Shown: positions 47,380 to 60,067 of the stretch, piece by piece
How positions within the stretch are numbered: position 1 is the first letter of the stretch
How the letters are laid out: each line of letters opens with the position of its first letter
From: Lactarius indigo
Taxonomy: Eukaryota; Basidiomycota; Agaricomycetes; Russulales; Russulaceae
Direction of reading: 5' to 3'
Assembly: GCA_025766275.1 (NCBI GenBank)
Contig: JAFKAC010000007.1
Span: 124,001-188,000, forward strand
Length of the DNA stretch: 64,000 nt
The notes under the pieces: model-generated
Told to the model about the DNA's origin: nothing
Databases searched by the model: none
What the model saw: the letters and a program-made list of their open reading frames with translations, nothing else
Translations under genes and position numbers: made by a program

Positions 47380-48523
47380 GATTCGAGCGAACGAGAAAGT
47401 CGATTAGGGGTGGAGGCGCGACGTGGGGTGTAGAAGATGTTGTTGTGGCAGCGCGAGGGTACCAGGCCCTCTTTATAACTCTCGGGCCTCAGTCAAAGCG
47501 TTGTGGTAGAAATCTGATGGGTTCGAGCTTCCAACCAGTTACGACCGCCGATCGCGGTGGCGGGGCGCCCCCACAAGCCAGCCACAAACGTGGCATGGTG
47601 GACAATGCGCACCTGGACTGCAGCGACGGAAAGTGAGCGCTTGTCTGCTCGGGCTATGTCCATGATTGTGGTCAAAGCGCGCCAGCCGATGCCACCGATA
47701 CCTGTGGCACGCTCTAACCGGATAAGTAGCCCGAGGATCCCGAGGGCCCTACTGAATGCTCAATCCGACGATGTCGGGTAAGCTGAATTGCGTTCATGCC
47801 CGTGTGTGGAAGTTAGCGTCGTCGTCTAAAATCTTAGCGTCAAGGCCGGTGACCTGCATCATGATATGCGCTATCTCTCGACTCTATTCGACTGAGTGGC
47901 TTCGATTCATAGTGTCCGAAACCACCTTGGCTGGAAGGGCATCGTGGTTCGGTCAAACAAGAACTGGTGAGAGCGTGAGACAAGGCGGGATAGACGCCAC
48001 CAGCCCCTCAACATGTGGTGCCTCGTAGCCTTCTGGACCCGCACTATGGCAAAACCGTGATCCTTCACTGCTAACTACGTCTCGAGCTTCGAACTTTATG
48101 ATATAAAGAAACTCATTGGACCTACTTGCACAACATCTAGTGTGTTATGCAAATACTGCCAGACCTGCCGAAATATAGACATGTCGTCGGTATCAAGCCA
48201 GGCACTCAGTCGAGGTGGCTTGGGTCGAATATCCATTCATTGTTCTTGAACTTATTACAGGACGAAACTGCCCGGGTGTGGCTCTGTTTGAGTGAACTAG
48301 CGCTCCGGATCGCCCGCGTGACGCGTCGGCTGAGCTCGAGACTGAGCGGGAATCGCTACCTTTATCGATAGACAATATCTACGCCAGTCTTTGTTTGCCA
48401 TTCTAAAGTGCATTGAATCCGCAGAGCAGTAATCACCAGAGGAGATGGTGTGGGTCGACGGAAGAATCGGGCCGAAGCGCCGGCTTATAAGAGAACACAT
48501 CTGCGACTCGGGTAGCAGGGGAA
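47380..48523. other. Intergenic region upstream of PEX1
   Basis: 1144 bp between divergent genes. Short open frames only, none with conserved motifs. The PEX1 promoter should be in the right third. I see nothing else. Confidence 0.5.
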
Positions 48524-51500
48524 ATGCCTAGACACGCGAGAGTTGAGTTCGTCTCGCTCAAGTCATCGTTGGTAAACTTGCCTGTCTCTTTGTTCGGTCC
48601 TTTGCTCGAGCGTAACATCGCAAGTCCGTCGCCCTCTTCCTCCGCTTTATATATTGACATCTTGCTTTTCTTTCTTAGCGTCCACAACATGTCGCAATTC
48701 TGCTTACTGCGACCTCGCCATCTCTGTTAGATGGAAAGAAACTCCAGGCATATGTTGGCTGGACTGGGATGGTGTCCGCGTCATCCTTGGCCCACTTTAA
48801 TTCCAGCTCTCCGGACAGCTCTCTCGAGACAGTGGAGATTGATCCGCAGTACGCCGAGGGTCTCGGCTTCCATAAAGGGGACATGGTACGAGGATAAAAC
48901 ACTCTCTACGTTCTCTTGTTGCTGACCCTTTCAAGGTTGAAATTGGCCTCCTCTATGATCTGCCCACAGCTAAATCCGTTGCGACAGAACCTCTCACCCC
49001 AGATGACTGGGAGATACTAGTAAATACGTTCCATATCACTTCTAGATACGTCTCCCTCAATATCTCGTCAAGGAATTACATGCAGACCACGTAGAATCTA
49101 CTCTTCTATCCCAAGTTCGCGTCGCACCACCTAACCAGGAAGTGGACGTTTGGGTACTCGGTCGCACTCGCATTCGTCTGCGTGTTCGTATGTGCATTAC
49201 CAATCTCTTATTTCTGCCATATTCAAGCCACCACAGTTTCCTTTGAACCGTCTTCCGCAAAAGCCGTTTTACTCGCCAACGATACGGAACTATCGGTCGC
49301 TCCAAAGACCCGCCGTCAACAGAACTCCGAGAAAAACCGTCCTGTCAAGAGCGAAACACCAGTGGCTGGCCCTAACTCAGCCACGAAATCTTCTGTTTCC
49401 AAGGGGCCCTCACATAGTGTCCTACTTCGCGTGCTACCCGCGTCGGTTTTCTCGTACCTTCTACCCAGTCCACCAGACCTCGCCTCCATCGGCTATGTAT
49501 CCGAACAGATGCTCGGCGTTTACCGTTTAGACGGTATACCTCCGTCCGACCACAAGACTTCTCTTAGTGGCGACGTGAAGCGCCTTTCCCCACCAACAGA
49601 CCCAACAGACTCAAACCCGCCCCCGCCAGACATACCCGCTGTCGCAAAGGTGCTTAACCCAAGCGAGTCTACCAAGAGGGTGGATGTCACGAAAGTGCCA
49701 AACGAAAATTGTAAAGTGAAACTTGTCGGAATAAATAATGTGCCAGAAGGACAAATAATCATTGTCGGAGGGGTAGACGGTGTAGAAGATTGGGATGTGG
49801 TTCGGTATGTTTCGGGGCACGTACCGTGGCAACTGGGGTTCACCAGTGTTCGTGCAGCGTAACCTATCTCAACTGATCCAGAACCACCTATCGCTGGTCC
49901 GGATATACCCTCTCCTCCATCAACTCCGTGCGTATGGCCGAGGACGACTTGCCTGTCTTCCCTGCGCTGATCTGTTTGCAGACGACCTCGGCAGTCTCTG
50001 CCCGCCGATACATTGGCTGGTGTTGACGATCTGCTTACAAAGTGTTATGACTTTGGCACACGCATGTTTACACTGTATGAAGCCGGTGCGGTGACCGGAC
50101 GTATGTTAATTTTCCTTCTATGCGGTGTATGGCACCTGACGTGTGTAACAGTTTCAGGTCTCATAGTGACAGGCCGAGCGGGTGCAGGCAAGACATCCGT
50201 CGTTCAAGCTACGTCAAAAGCTTTGCAGTGGGACTCGCTTGTGCAAGCGTGTAGGTTTTCGTGCTCGTACATTTGGCCGACCTTAACTCGTTTGCAGTCA
50301 CACTTTATGTCGACTTTTCCCGCTACACCGAAAAACCTGTCCAAACATTGCGCACGCAGTTTCAGTACTGGCTAGATAAGGCAATGTGGCATCGTCCCAG
50401 TGTCCTCATATTCGATAATCTCGAAAAGCTGCTAGGCACAGAGCTTGAGGTATTCTGGTCATTTTACCCTTATTTAAACCGTGCTGACATACGACGACAA
50501 GCACGCTGATTCTTTCCGTACACGGCATCTTACCGAGACTTTCTTGTCAATATTCTCTTCCGCTGCTGCTCACGAACTAGCGCCTGATCTGTCTGGCATT
50601 GTCCTTCTTGCGACCGCCGAGTCGCAGGCTGCCTTACATCCGCTCCTCAGCACAACACACTTGTTTAAACAAGTTGTACACCTCAAGCCCCCAGACAAAA
50701 ATGCACGCAAGCAGATCCTGGCGCAAATAGTACAACGAAGATTGGAGGCCTCAAGGAACCTAGAAGTCGATGCGGAAAGGCCGCTAAATTTCGTAGCACT
50801 AGCGACAGAGACGGAGGGATACTCTGCCACTGACTTGCAGGACTTGGTTGCGCGAGCTGTACATCAAGCAGCGGTCAGGTCGTCCGACGATTCCGACAAG
50901 GTGAGGCTCCCGAATCTGCTCGGGGTGATCGCTGTGCTAAGACAGGCCGTTTAGGTGGCCCTGACTGCCGTGGACTTCAAAGCTGCTCAAGTAGACTTTG
51001 TGCCACTCTCGCTAAGGGATGTCCCGTTGCAAAAGTCGATGGTAGAATGGGCTGACGTTGGAGGTGCGAGAGGCGCTAAAGTATCGCGGATCATGGACAA
51101 ATTGACAAGCTTTTAGGTCTGGCCGAGACGCGACGAACACTGCGCGAGACGTTGGAGTGGCCGACAAAATACGCTGCGATCTTCGCCCAGTCTCCTTTGC
51201 GACTGCGCTCTGGGTAGGTCGTCCGCGCGTGTTCCTGCGTTCTCCTGTATCTGACCTCCTATTGCAGACTCTTGCTTTATGGTTACCCTGGTTGCGGGAA
51301 GACCCTGCTCGCTTCGGCAGCCGCGAAGGAGTGTGGCTTGAACTTCATTAGCATCAAGGGCCCAGAGTTGCTGAACAAGTACATTGGCGCGAGCGAAAAG
51401 TCCGTTCGGGATATCTTCGAAAGAGCTAGTGCTGCCAAACCATGCGTGTTATTCTTTGACGAGTTCGACTCGATCGCGCCGAAACGGTCTGGGTTGCTTT

Positions 51501-52597
51501 CGCTTTGCTTCCTATTGCCACTTCTGATGCAGACTTATTTTAGTGGACACGATAGCACTGGAGTTACTGATCGGGTGGTCAATCAGTTGCTAACCTTGAT
51601 GGATGGTGCAGAGGGTCTTGATGGGGTATATGTTCTCGCTGCTACTAGGTCGGGGACATCAGATGCTCCATCCACCACGACATCAATTCACAGACCCATT
51701 TATCGTCTCTAGCCGACCCGATCTGATCGATTCTGCTCTTCTACGTCCGGGGCGGCTCGACAAGTCGCTACTGTGCAACATGCCCACGAAGGGGGAGCGC
51801 CGAGAGGTAAGACAGGCATCAGTGATCTACCCTCTGTCCACCCGCGATAGTTGTTCTCCTTACTGACCCTCAAACAGATTCTGCAAGCGCACGCGCGAAA
51901 GGTCCCCGTTTCGCCTGACGTCGACTTTGACCGCCTTGCAGATGCCACGGAGGGTTTCTCGGGGGCAGACCTGCAAGCACTGCTCTACAACGCTCACCTC
52001 GAGGTCGTGCACGCGAGCGTGAGCGAGACCACCACGTCTGCTCCCACGGCGGAGTCGAGTAACAGCAAGGACCCCATCGACGATGCGCCGATTGAATACA
52101 CGCTCTTCGGTGGACCCACCCAGAAGGCGGTCATGTCACGGGCAGAGCAGATGGCCGCAGAACGTCGGGTAAGGCGTCCTGCTAAAGTATGTCAAATGGA
52201 GCTTCTTACTTCAAATCATTTCGCGGATATCAGTTGCGCCAGATCATGTCTTCGTCGCAGAACCGCGGCTCCCGTGCAAGCGCGGGCGAGGTAGTTGAGC
52301 GTCCAAAGGTAGGCAGCTGGTGCCTTTTTCTACGTTCGTCTTTTCACGTGAAGTCAGCACGAGATAGACGACGAACATCTCCAGCGAGTGTTGAAAAACA
52401 CGCGACCATCCGTCTCCGCCGAGGAGATTGCGCGGCTCACCAAAATGCAAGTCGCGCGTCTTTCTGAACATACCATCTGACATTATTCGACCTTCCTCGC
52501 CTTCTTTAGATATGCCGCATTCGTCTCGGATCGCAGTGGCGAACTCCCCGTTCCCCCCGATGCGGGTGGCGTAGGCCAACGAGTATCCTTGATGTGA
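48524..52597 (+). CDS. PEX1: Peroxin-1 AAA ATPase
   Basis: About 19 exons give roughly 1022 residues. The N-terminal double-psi barrel starts [20 protein letters not shown], with [12 protein letters not shown] later. AAA domain 1 has Walker A GRAGAGKT and a degenerate Walker B ([12 protein letters not shown], Asn for Glu). Domain 2 has Walker A GYPGCGKT, Walker [15 protein letters not shown] and the second-region arginines in [18 protein letters not shown] conserved tail ends [10 protein letters not shown]. With Pex6 it pulls ubiquitinated Pex5 from the peroxisome membrane. Intron 1 (48620-48678) and the last intron (52447-52509) are GC-AG. Exon 6 (49858-49927) has one base too many near 49870-49875, unless a 36-nt intron (49846-49881) is used. 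Confidence 0.9.
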
Positions 52598-52765
52598 GGT
52601 AGAGTAAACAATGAATGAACATAGATGCAATGCAGGATAACTACTAAATGCGAAAGAACCAAGCCCATGCAAAAACAATTAAATAATGATCTCCCCATGC
52701 AGGCTCCCCCGTCTTCCTCTCCGTACCGACTCTTCCGACGTCCCTGCGTCGTAAAAGAGGATATT

Positions 52766-55700
52766 TCATAGCTTCTGCAGTACCTTCATTGCATTTGCTA
52801 TGGCGAAGCTCGATTTAGCCATCACCTGCCGACTCTCCTTGGTCACTTCAGGAAGAGCCTGCGTCTCGCTCAGCTTGTTCGCATGCTCGCTCAGCTCGCG
52901 TAGGATGTCACCACCCTGACGCGCCTGGTTGACCGGGAGGTTGTCGTGGCAAACTGCGACGATGCTCGACACGATAGTGACAATCTGCGTCAGGTTTTCG
53001 TTCAGCGTTGGAGATGGCGTGGGGCTTCGCACGCCGGAAAGAACGCTTTGGATCGCGTATATGATTGACTCGGTCTGAGCTTCTAGGTACGGCTACATGC
53101 ACCCAACGGCACGCACATTGTCAGCAGCGCGACAGCGCCGAAAAACTGTGGAGACGTACTTTGAGCTCAGTCCATGCGTCCTCAGAGCCCTCGGCGGCAG
53201 CCGAGTCAGGGCTTGTGACGCCCGCAGCGCTCGCCGCACTCTGATCAAATATCGTCGGCGGGGCGGAGCTATCGTCTGAGCTTGACTCTGAATGCACATG
53301 CTGCTCGCGCTCGTCACGCACAGCCTCCCGCTCGCGCTCACTGCGCTTGATGGATGTCTCGCTCAAACCGCGTTGATGCGCGAGAGAAGGCCGCCCTTCT
53401 TCGACTGTGCGCAGTCCGGGTGCAAAGCCGTTGGTAGCCGCCCCGTTAGAAGGAAGTGGTGCGAACTGCTCCTGCTCGGCCTTGGACGCACGCCGAAGGA
53501 GGACGACGCGTCCGAGCTCGGTAATCGCCGCTGAGACATGGCTCGCCGCAGCGTCGAGTAAACTAACGGGCGACAAACCCGAGCTCGTCGCGTGTGTCCT
53601 CGTAGCAGTGACAAGGTTCGACAGTGTCGCCTCCACACGCTCCTCAAGTGCTCGTAGACCCTCTGGATCGGAATGCCGTCGCGTATTTGAACGCACGTCA
53701 TCAAGGATAGTCGTCACGGCATTGACGACCGACTTCATCGGCGTCAATACGCGCGTCGGCGCATTAGAGCGACCCGAAGAAAGGAGCGAGTCGACAGCGG
53801 TCAAGAAGGCAGTGAGATGCACGTCGGGGATCACACCGTCTGCAGGAAACTGGTAGCTGGTCGTCGAATTTGGGTTTCTGTAGGAAAAGCGCAGATGTGG
53901 CTATGGGTTTGATTGTGAGAACAAAGACCGGGTGTGAAAAAGAAAGGCTGTGGGAATGCAAAATACCTTTGACAGAGCGGAGCTCGGTCTTGGCTTGCTC
54001 ATATTTGCGTTTGTATTCCTTAAGTTGTGCATCGAGATCGCGGATGACAACGAGGTCAGAGTCTTTGGACGTCATGAGCTCGTCGTTCCGTCGAGAGAGG
54101 TCGGTCACTTCAGTAATCAAGCCTTCCATATCCGAGCGTAGTTGTTCAACGACCTCAACGTCGGCCTATTGTGGAGTCAGGTTGTGAGGGGTTTACAAAA
54201 CGTAGCCTGACGTACACCATTCACGCCTGAGGTGTGCTCCTCTTCGAGTCGTTCGCAACGTTCGCGCAAGATCTGTAGCTCTTCTTCGTCTTGTTGTGCG
54301 CGACGCGCTTCACGCTCCCGACTGCGTTGTGCGTCCTCCCGCTGGCTGTCGAGCTCCTTCTGGAGCGCCAACATTGCAGTGCTCTGTTCCTCGGCCCTCT
54401 GTGGAGGATTGAACCCAAGGTCGAAGGGGTGAATACGAAACATACACGCCGAAACTTGTCAAGCTCCTCCTCCAACTGCTTGACGCGCTGATCCGACTGC
54501 TCGAGCTGACGTCCACGTAGGTCACCATCTTCGATCGCTCGTTCCAGGCCAGTGATACGGCTTTGCATCGTAGCAATGCGAAACTCGTACTCGCGGCGCA
54601 TTTTCTCGTTATCTTCGTTGAGGGCAGCGCTCACTCTGCCTCCACCGGCCCTGGCCGAGCGGTCGCTGGCGACACTTGCGCGCCCGAAGGAAATCTTATC
54701 GAAGTAGTCGTCGCTGCGTCCCCCACCGTCCGTGTCAGGGTCTTGACCCAGGCGTCTAGCCAGAGCGCTGAGGCCGCCCTCAACTTCATCGGTCTCACCA
54801 TCGCCATCTTCAGGCGCGCTTTCGCTGCGGCCATATGGAACCTCTATGTCCTCCTCCGCGATAGTGCTCTTGTTGGGGATAATGACCCCACTGGTAATGG
54901 TGGCACTTTGTGCGTTAGCTGTCCCAGTTGAGTCACTAGCACTAGTAACACTCGGGCGGCGACCAAGATCCTGTGGTTGGGAACGGACGGTCGCAGTTGT
55001 GTCTTGGGACGGCTTACGTCGTGAAGAAGAGGCATAGGGGTCGCGATCGGAGAGCGGTTCATTCGGACTTGCATCTCCATATGGGTCATCGCCACGCCGC
55101 CCTACTACAGGAGGATTGTAATCATCCTGGCTACGGCGAGGACGTGCGCCGCCACTGGGAGGACGTTCTCGATCTTCAGACAGGCGGCCAAAACGGGCTG
55201 GCACAGGCGGCTCTCTGTCACGTTCACGTGGCGCAGTTGGGAAATCAGGAGATGGGAAATCATCATAAGTGGAACCGGGTGATGTTAGACTGACGTCGGA
55301 AGGCTGTGAAAGGGATGAAAGGGCTGATGCGATGGGAAAGAATGGGACATACCTCCTCCTTGAACTCCGGGTAGCGGCGGACAAGTTCATAGTAGACATC
55401 GCTGGACAGATCTTTGAAGCGCGACGTCGGGAGAGTGGCAAGCTTCTGCCGAGCTTGATTTCGCTTTGGATGGAAGTCATCGCGCACGGGAAGAAAGGGA
55501 ACTGATGTGAAATGTGTGAGATGATGGCATCTTTGAGAAGACGATGACGGCACCTTGGTTCGTATCTGCGTTGTTCTTCCGCCTGATCAATTCATCGTAG
55601 ACATCTGTGGAAAGTTCTTGGAATTGCTGGCGAGTGAGCCTTGTGAGTTTCTGTCGTGCAGTCGAGCGAGAGTTGGCGGGTTCTGAGGGGACGAGGAGCG

Positions 55701-55936
55701 TGAGAGAAGACGGGCAGAGATAAAGAGGGCACACCACCTTTGGCGAGGTATGAAAGGAGGTATTTGCTGAGTTCGTCATAATGAGTGCGCGCAACAATAT
55801 GCGGGTCGAGGGGAGGAGATGTGACCGAAGATTTATCTCTGAGCGGTTTGTACGAGTCAGTACGATAACTTGATATTCCAGAGAAGGATGTGTTTGTCGG
55901 AGAGGGAGCCCTTGGACCGGAACCTGATCTCTTCAT
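52766..55936 (-). CDS. SPA2: Polarisome scaffold Spa2
   Basis: Eight exons give 907 residues: 55936-55738, 55682-55554, 55501-55353, 55303-54446, 54398-54216, 54165-53967, 53839-53160 and 53092-52766. Two Spa2-homology (GIT-SHD) repeats lie near the N terminus: ARQKLTRLTRQQFQELSTDV with YDELIRR, and ARQKLATLPTSRFKDLSSDV with YYELVRR. A Ser/Pro/Asp-rich disordered region follows, then a long coiled coil (RIATMQSRITGLERAIED onwards to YEQAKTELRSV). The C-terminal globular part starts DGVIPDVHLTAFLTAVD and ends AIANAMKVLQKL. Spa2 is the polarisome scaffold at hyphal tips, binding formins and MAP kinase components. The start at MKRSGSGPRAPSP is preferred over an in-frame Met 75 bases upstream. 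Confidence 0.92.
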
Positions 55937-56083
55937 TGTCGACGTTGGTGGTGAAAGCGTGGGTGTATGCGCGCTGAGTTGTCTGAGCGGGAGAGCCCAG
56001 ATCCCGGCCATTGCCGTGATCCACCTTTGAGGCGCTCGAGTGGCACGCCTGGTCGGTCATTACAGCAGCATTGCACGCCCCGC

Positions 56084-57634
56084 ATGGCAGACGTGCCCTT
56101 TCTTTCACGTCTTCGCTCACACGAGTTTGTCGCTCTCCTCGTTGGGTCTATATTTATCGTATTCGAAGGTGCTCTTCACATCATCATCTTGTTCCTCCCC
56201 AAATCCGTCATCAATTGGTTCTATCTCAAGTCTCGCGCTCTCTTCCACTACTTTGTTGGCGCCGGTACCTCAACACCAGAGGCCACACGCTTCGCCGATC
56301 GTATACGCAAGGCGAATGATTTTGAAGACCTTTGCGCTATCTTTGGTTATCGCAACGTAGAAGAGCACGTTGTCCTTACGAAAGATGGCTATCTACTAGG
56401 GATATTCCGCATCCCTGGCCCGAGGAACGAGCCGAGCCCCGCCCCCGGCACGTCCACGGGAAAACCGGTCGTCTATCTTCACCACGGCCTTCTCATGAAC
56501 TCCGAAGTATGGGTTTGTGTCACAGACCCAGAACGCTCTGTTCCCTTTGTCCTTGCAGAGTTGGGTTATGATGTCTGGCTCGGCAATAATCGAGGCAACA
56601 AGTACTCCAAAAAGTCCATCCACCATGACCCCAGCTCGTCCAAGTTTTGGAATTTCTCTATTGACGACTTTGCATGGCACGATATACCAGACTCGATCGA
56701 ATATATTCTCCAGATCACCCGTGCCCCGAGTCTCAGTTATGTTGGTTTCAGTCAGGGGACTGCCCAAGCCTTTGCCGCCCTTAGCATTCACCCCCAGCTG
56801 AACCAAAAAGTGAACGTGTTCATCGCTCTCGCACCCGCAATGCGCCCGAGAGGTCTTTCTGCCCCTCTCGTTGACGGTCTCATGAAGACTTCGTGAGTCT
56901 TTAGTCCTTCATTAACTCCCCGACTCGCACTCACCCTCGTGCTTCCATCGTCAGACCTACTCTCCTTTTCCTCATCTTTGGCCGTCGTGCCATCCTCTCC
57001 TCCGCTCTCATGTGGCAAAATATTCTCTATCCACCGATCTTTTGCCGTCTCATCGACGCTTCTCTCGTCTTCCTTTTCTCCTGGTATTCCCACAACATTA
57101 CTTCCGCCCAGAAACTCGCGGCCTACGCCCATCTTTATTCCTTTGCTAGCACGAAGTCCTGTCGTGCACTGGTTCCAAATTATGCGCTCCGGTCGTTTCG
57201 TCATGTACGACGACGACATGTACACTCCCTCACTCCGGCCGAGCAAACATAACCCCCGCCCGGGTTATCGTCCGGCTAAATTCCCGACCCGCAACATCGC
57301 AACCAGCATTGTCATTCTCTATGGCGACGTCGATTCTCTTGTGGACATCGATGCGATGCGACACGAGCTTCCTAAACACCGTCTCGACATTCGCCGCCTC
57401 AGGGGATACGAACACCTAGACGTACTCTGGGGAAAGAACGTCCACGTGGACGTAATCCCACAGGTCACGCGTGTCCTCAGGGAACACTGCGAAAACCCAG
57501 AGATGATAAGGACCGATGTAAACGGGGTTTCCTCCAAGGCCGGTCTACACCCGGATGCCGCATGGGGAGCTAGGTCCGCCGATGGATGGGAAAATGGTGG
57601 GACTTCAGGCTACGCCACCTCCTCAGACACTTGA
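56084..57634 (+). CDS. Steryl ester hydrolase / acid lipase family (Yeh1/Tgl1-like), with apparent frameshift
   Basis: Exon 1 is 56084-56892 and exon 2 is 56955-57634. An N-terminal hydrophobic hairpin (residues about 14-38) anchors the protein in the membrane or lipid droplets. The alpha/beta-hydrolase core has HHGLLMNS, GYDVWLGNNRGNKYS, nucleophile Ser223 in VGFSQGTAQ, the acid in LYGDVDSLVD and the base in GYEHLDVLWG. These enzymes release sterols and fatty acids from steryl esters. Exon 2 has one base too many at 57157-57160: the frame reading AAYAHLYSFASTKS must shift by +1 to continue VVHWFQIMRSGRF. No intron explains it. So this is either a sequence error or a disabled gene. The Spa2 start is only 147 bp away on the other strand. 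Confidence 0.85.
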
Positions 57635-60067
57635 GGGCCTCAGGGACCGCTCCGCAGTCTTGGCCCGCTGTTATGCATCTATGTACGAGAAGAGATCTCA
57701 GATATCATTAAGCATTTTTTAATTGTTGAAGGATACCCGTGACTTCCCGTAATGATTTTGTGCACCAAATCATCATCTGTAATTCTGTTGTACTAAACCT
57801 AGAGTAAGTTAGGCCACTACAACAGTTGTGAGTGCGTCCTTTTCCGCTCCATGCCACTCGTTCCCGGGCTGCTGACCGCTACTGTATCACCCATCCGGAG
57901 GTATGGCATGCTGCCACAAGTTCCCTCTCCTTCGAGGACCTCGAACCGCTCTCGGTCGCCTTTGCGGCCGTCGAGGGCGTGACCCTGTGGGAACAAAAAT
58001 AGGACGTCTGCTGTTGTTGAGAATATAGAAATGGTTTAGTGGTTTTTGAAACAGTCCGGACCCTAATAGTTCAAGTTGCACGCCCTGCTTGTTGTTTCCT
58101 TGATTCCTCGCAAAAGAAATGACAACTGCGCCCGGTTCTCTTGGTCATAGAAAATTTCACCTACATTGAGTACGTTGAGTATCGGCAACCCTGATGTTTT
58201 CCATGTACCAGTGCCAAATGCGACGGAGTGGCGTGGACTTCCATTTTCGCATTGACGTTTGTGTTACGGTCTACTCCACAACCTCCGCTGTGTGGGGTAC
58301 CAGATGCTGCGTAACGCGGGCGTACAGTAGTCGTTACCAAAATTTACTTCCGGTCCGTGCGACCGTGAGGGTGATGTTTTTATCCTGGGGAATCCATATG
58401 GGAAGGGTGTTTTCAATTGTGTACGGTACCAGTAGTATCATGACATCTTCCACGATAGTGGTGTCAACAATGCAATTAACCACATCATGTATCCAGCTCC
58501 CAGATGCGGTTGGGCCAAATCAAAGAGACATGCCATCCCACGCCATACCCGTGCTATACTGTTATACTCGTACATTCAAATGGAACATTTCCAGAACGGT
58601 CCTGATTGACCGACCAGTGTTGAGAGACGTATCATACTAAAGGGGTGTCCGTAATTCTGTTTCCATCAGTGCGATTGTACAACTAAGCCAATCATGGGTG
58701 AAGCTCGTATGTCCGAGAATCAAGGAGGGTGTGGTTGCCGGTAACAGATTTACGGGCGAGGGGGAAGATTGCACAACTGAGGAAACGTTATTCATGGAAA
58801 GCAAGCCAAAAACACGTGGTCAGCTTTGCTCTAGGCTCCGGTGACAGATTTCCAAGAACATCTGCAAGCTCTTTGGCACGAAGTACTCGACCCGAGCGGT
58901 CGCAGAAAAGACACGCGGGCCAGAATGACGCAAGTAGTTTTTCGCGGATCAACCTGTTACTTCCTAACCCGCATAAACGTAAACCAGTTCGCGATTATGC
59001 GGTGCCGAACTCTGGATTGGATGCAATGGATATGCGATGATGTCGGGACCTTTCGGGCTTCGGGTGTCCTTCGCAGCTCACACCCCCGCCATCTGCCATC
59101 TGCCGTATGATAACGGGTACCTCTGTTAATTCCCCTGATGTACGTCTACAACCAAGCATGCAGAGGGCCTGACATTACGCACCGTCTGTGTCCACATTTA
59201 CGTCGTTGACCAATTCTAAGGTCTATGCTGTGGTCGTTCCGGCTTCCCCTTGAGTTAGCCTATCCGGTCTCCGCAACACGATCCCAGTATATGCCTCTCC
59301 TAACAACATTTCAAACTTCACCGGTCACGCTGTCCTTACCACGGTGTGTTGGCGGCGTTGCCAATGTGAGGGCAAAGGGCCATCCGACTATTACTTTGTT
59401 GACCACGTGTTTGAGGGAACCTTTGCATAGGTCCATGAGAGCGTCGCCGACATCCCTCGCGGGGGAAAATGTAGATGCACACCGCAAACTCCTGTACGAG
59501 TCGAGCGGGATTGTTACGCTCTCCGAGAGTTCCACCACCAACGCAAGCTTGGCATTCACTGCTGGTTCGAGTGACTCACAAGAACTATATCTCTCAACTG
59601 CCCCTAGTAATCCTGTGCGCTTTTGGAGACAAGTTCAGAAGAGAGTCGCAGATCTAAAACCTGCTAGCAAGTTGAGCGATGTCCAAGTCAAACAATAAGT
59701 TATGCGACTGCCACTGTGTAGAATATTGTGGGGGTGAGGATCCGCAGGGTGTGTGAGCCGAATTCGCGCACCTTTCCATCTCAAGAACTGAGCCCAATTG
59801 GCGATTGTGAATAGGTCCAAGCATTTCAACTTATCGTCTGAACACTGACCCACGACATACCGGAAGGTTTCCGTTCCTTGGTTGTGACAATGCAGCTGAG
59901 GCTGAGGCAGTATGACACGCAATATGTAAACGTGGATTCTCTCACGCTCGTCGCCCTTTCTTTAGCTGACCAACGCTCACTCCCAACTTTGAGACGTACC
60001 CCGGTAGTTACCCGCCGTCGGTTATTGGCTCCTAGGCCGCTGATCGTTCTATCATATCTTATATACG
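57635..60067. other. Gene-poor region
   Basis: 2433 bp with no gene I can support. Open frames exist (for example 58194-58640 plus, and 59225-59698 plus, 157 codons, Ser/Thr-rich), but no family motif or intron pattern was recognised. An unknown gene cannot be excluded at 59225-59698. Confidence 0.5.

Noticed and set aside
57157..57161. Programmed +1 frameshift in the steryl ester hydrolase
   Set aside because: The site (AAGTCCTGTC) has no known slippery pattern or stop codon, and other genes nearby show similar extra bases, so error or decay is more likely.
58194..59698. Open frames of 103-157 codons in the gene-poor region
   Set aside because: No motif, intron pattern or composition typical of the coding genes here; kept only as a remote possibility.
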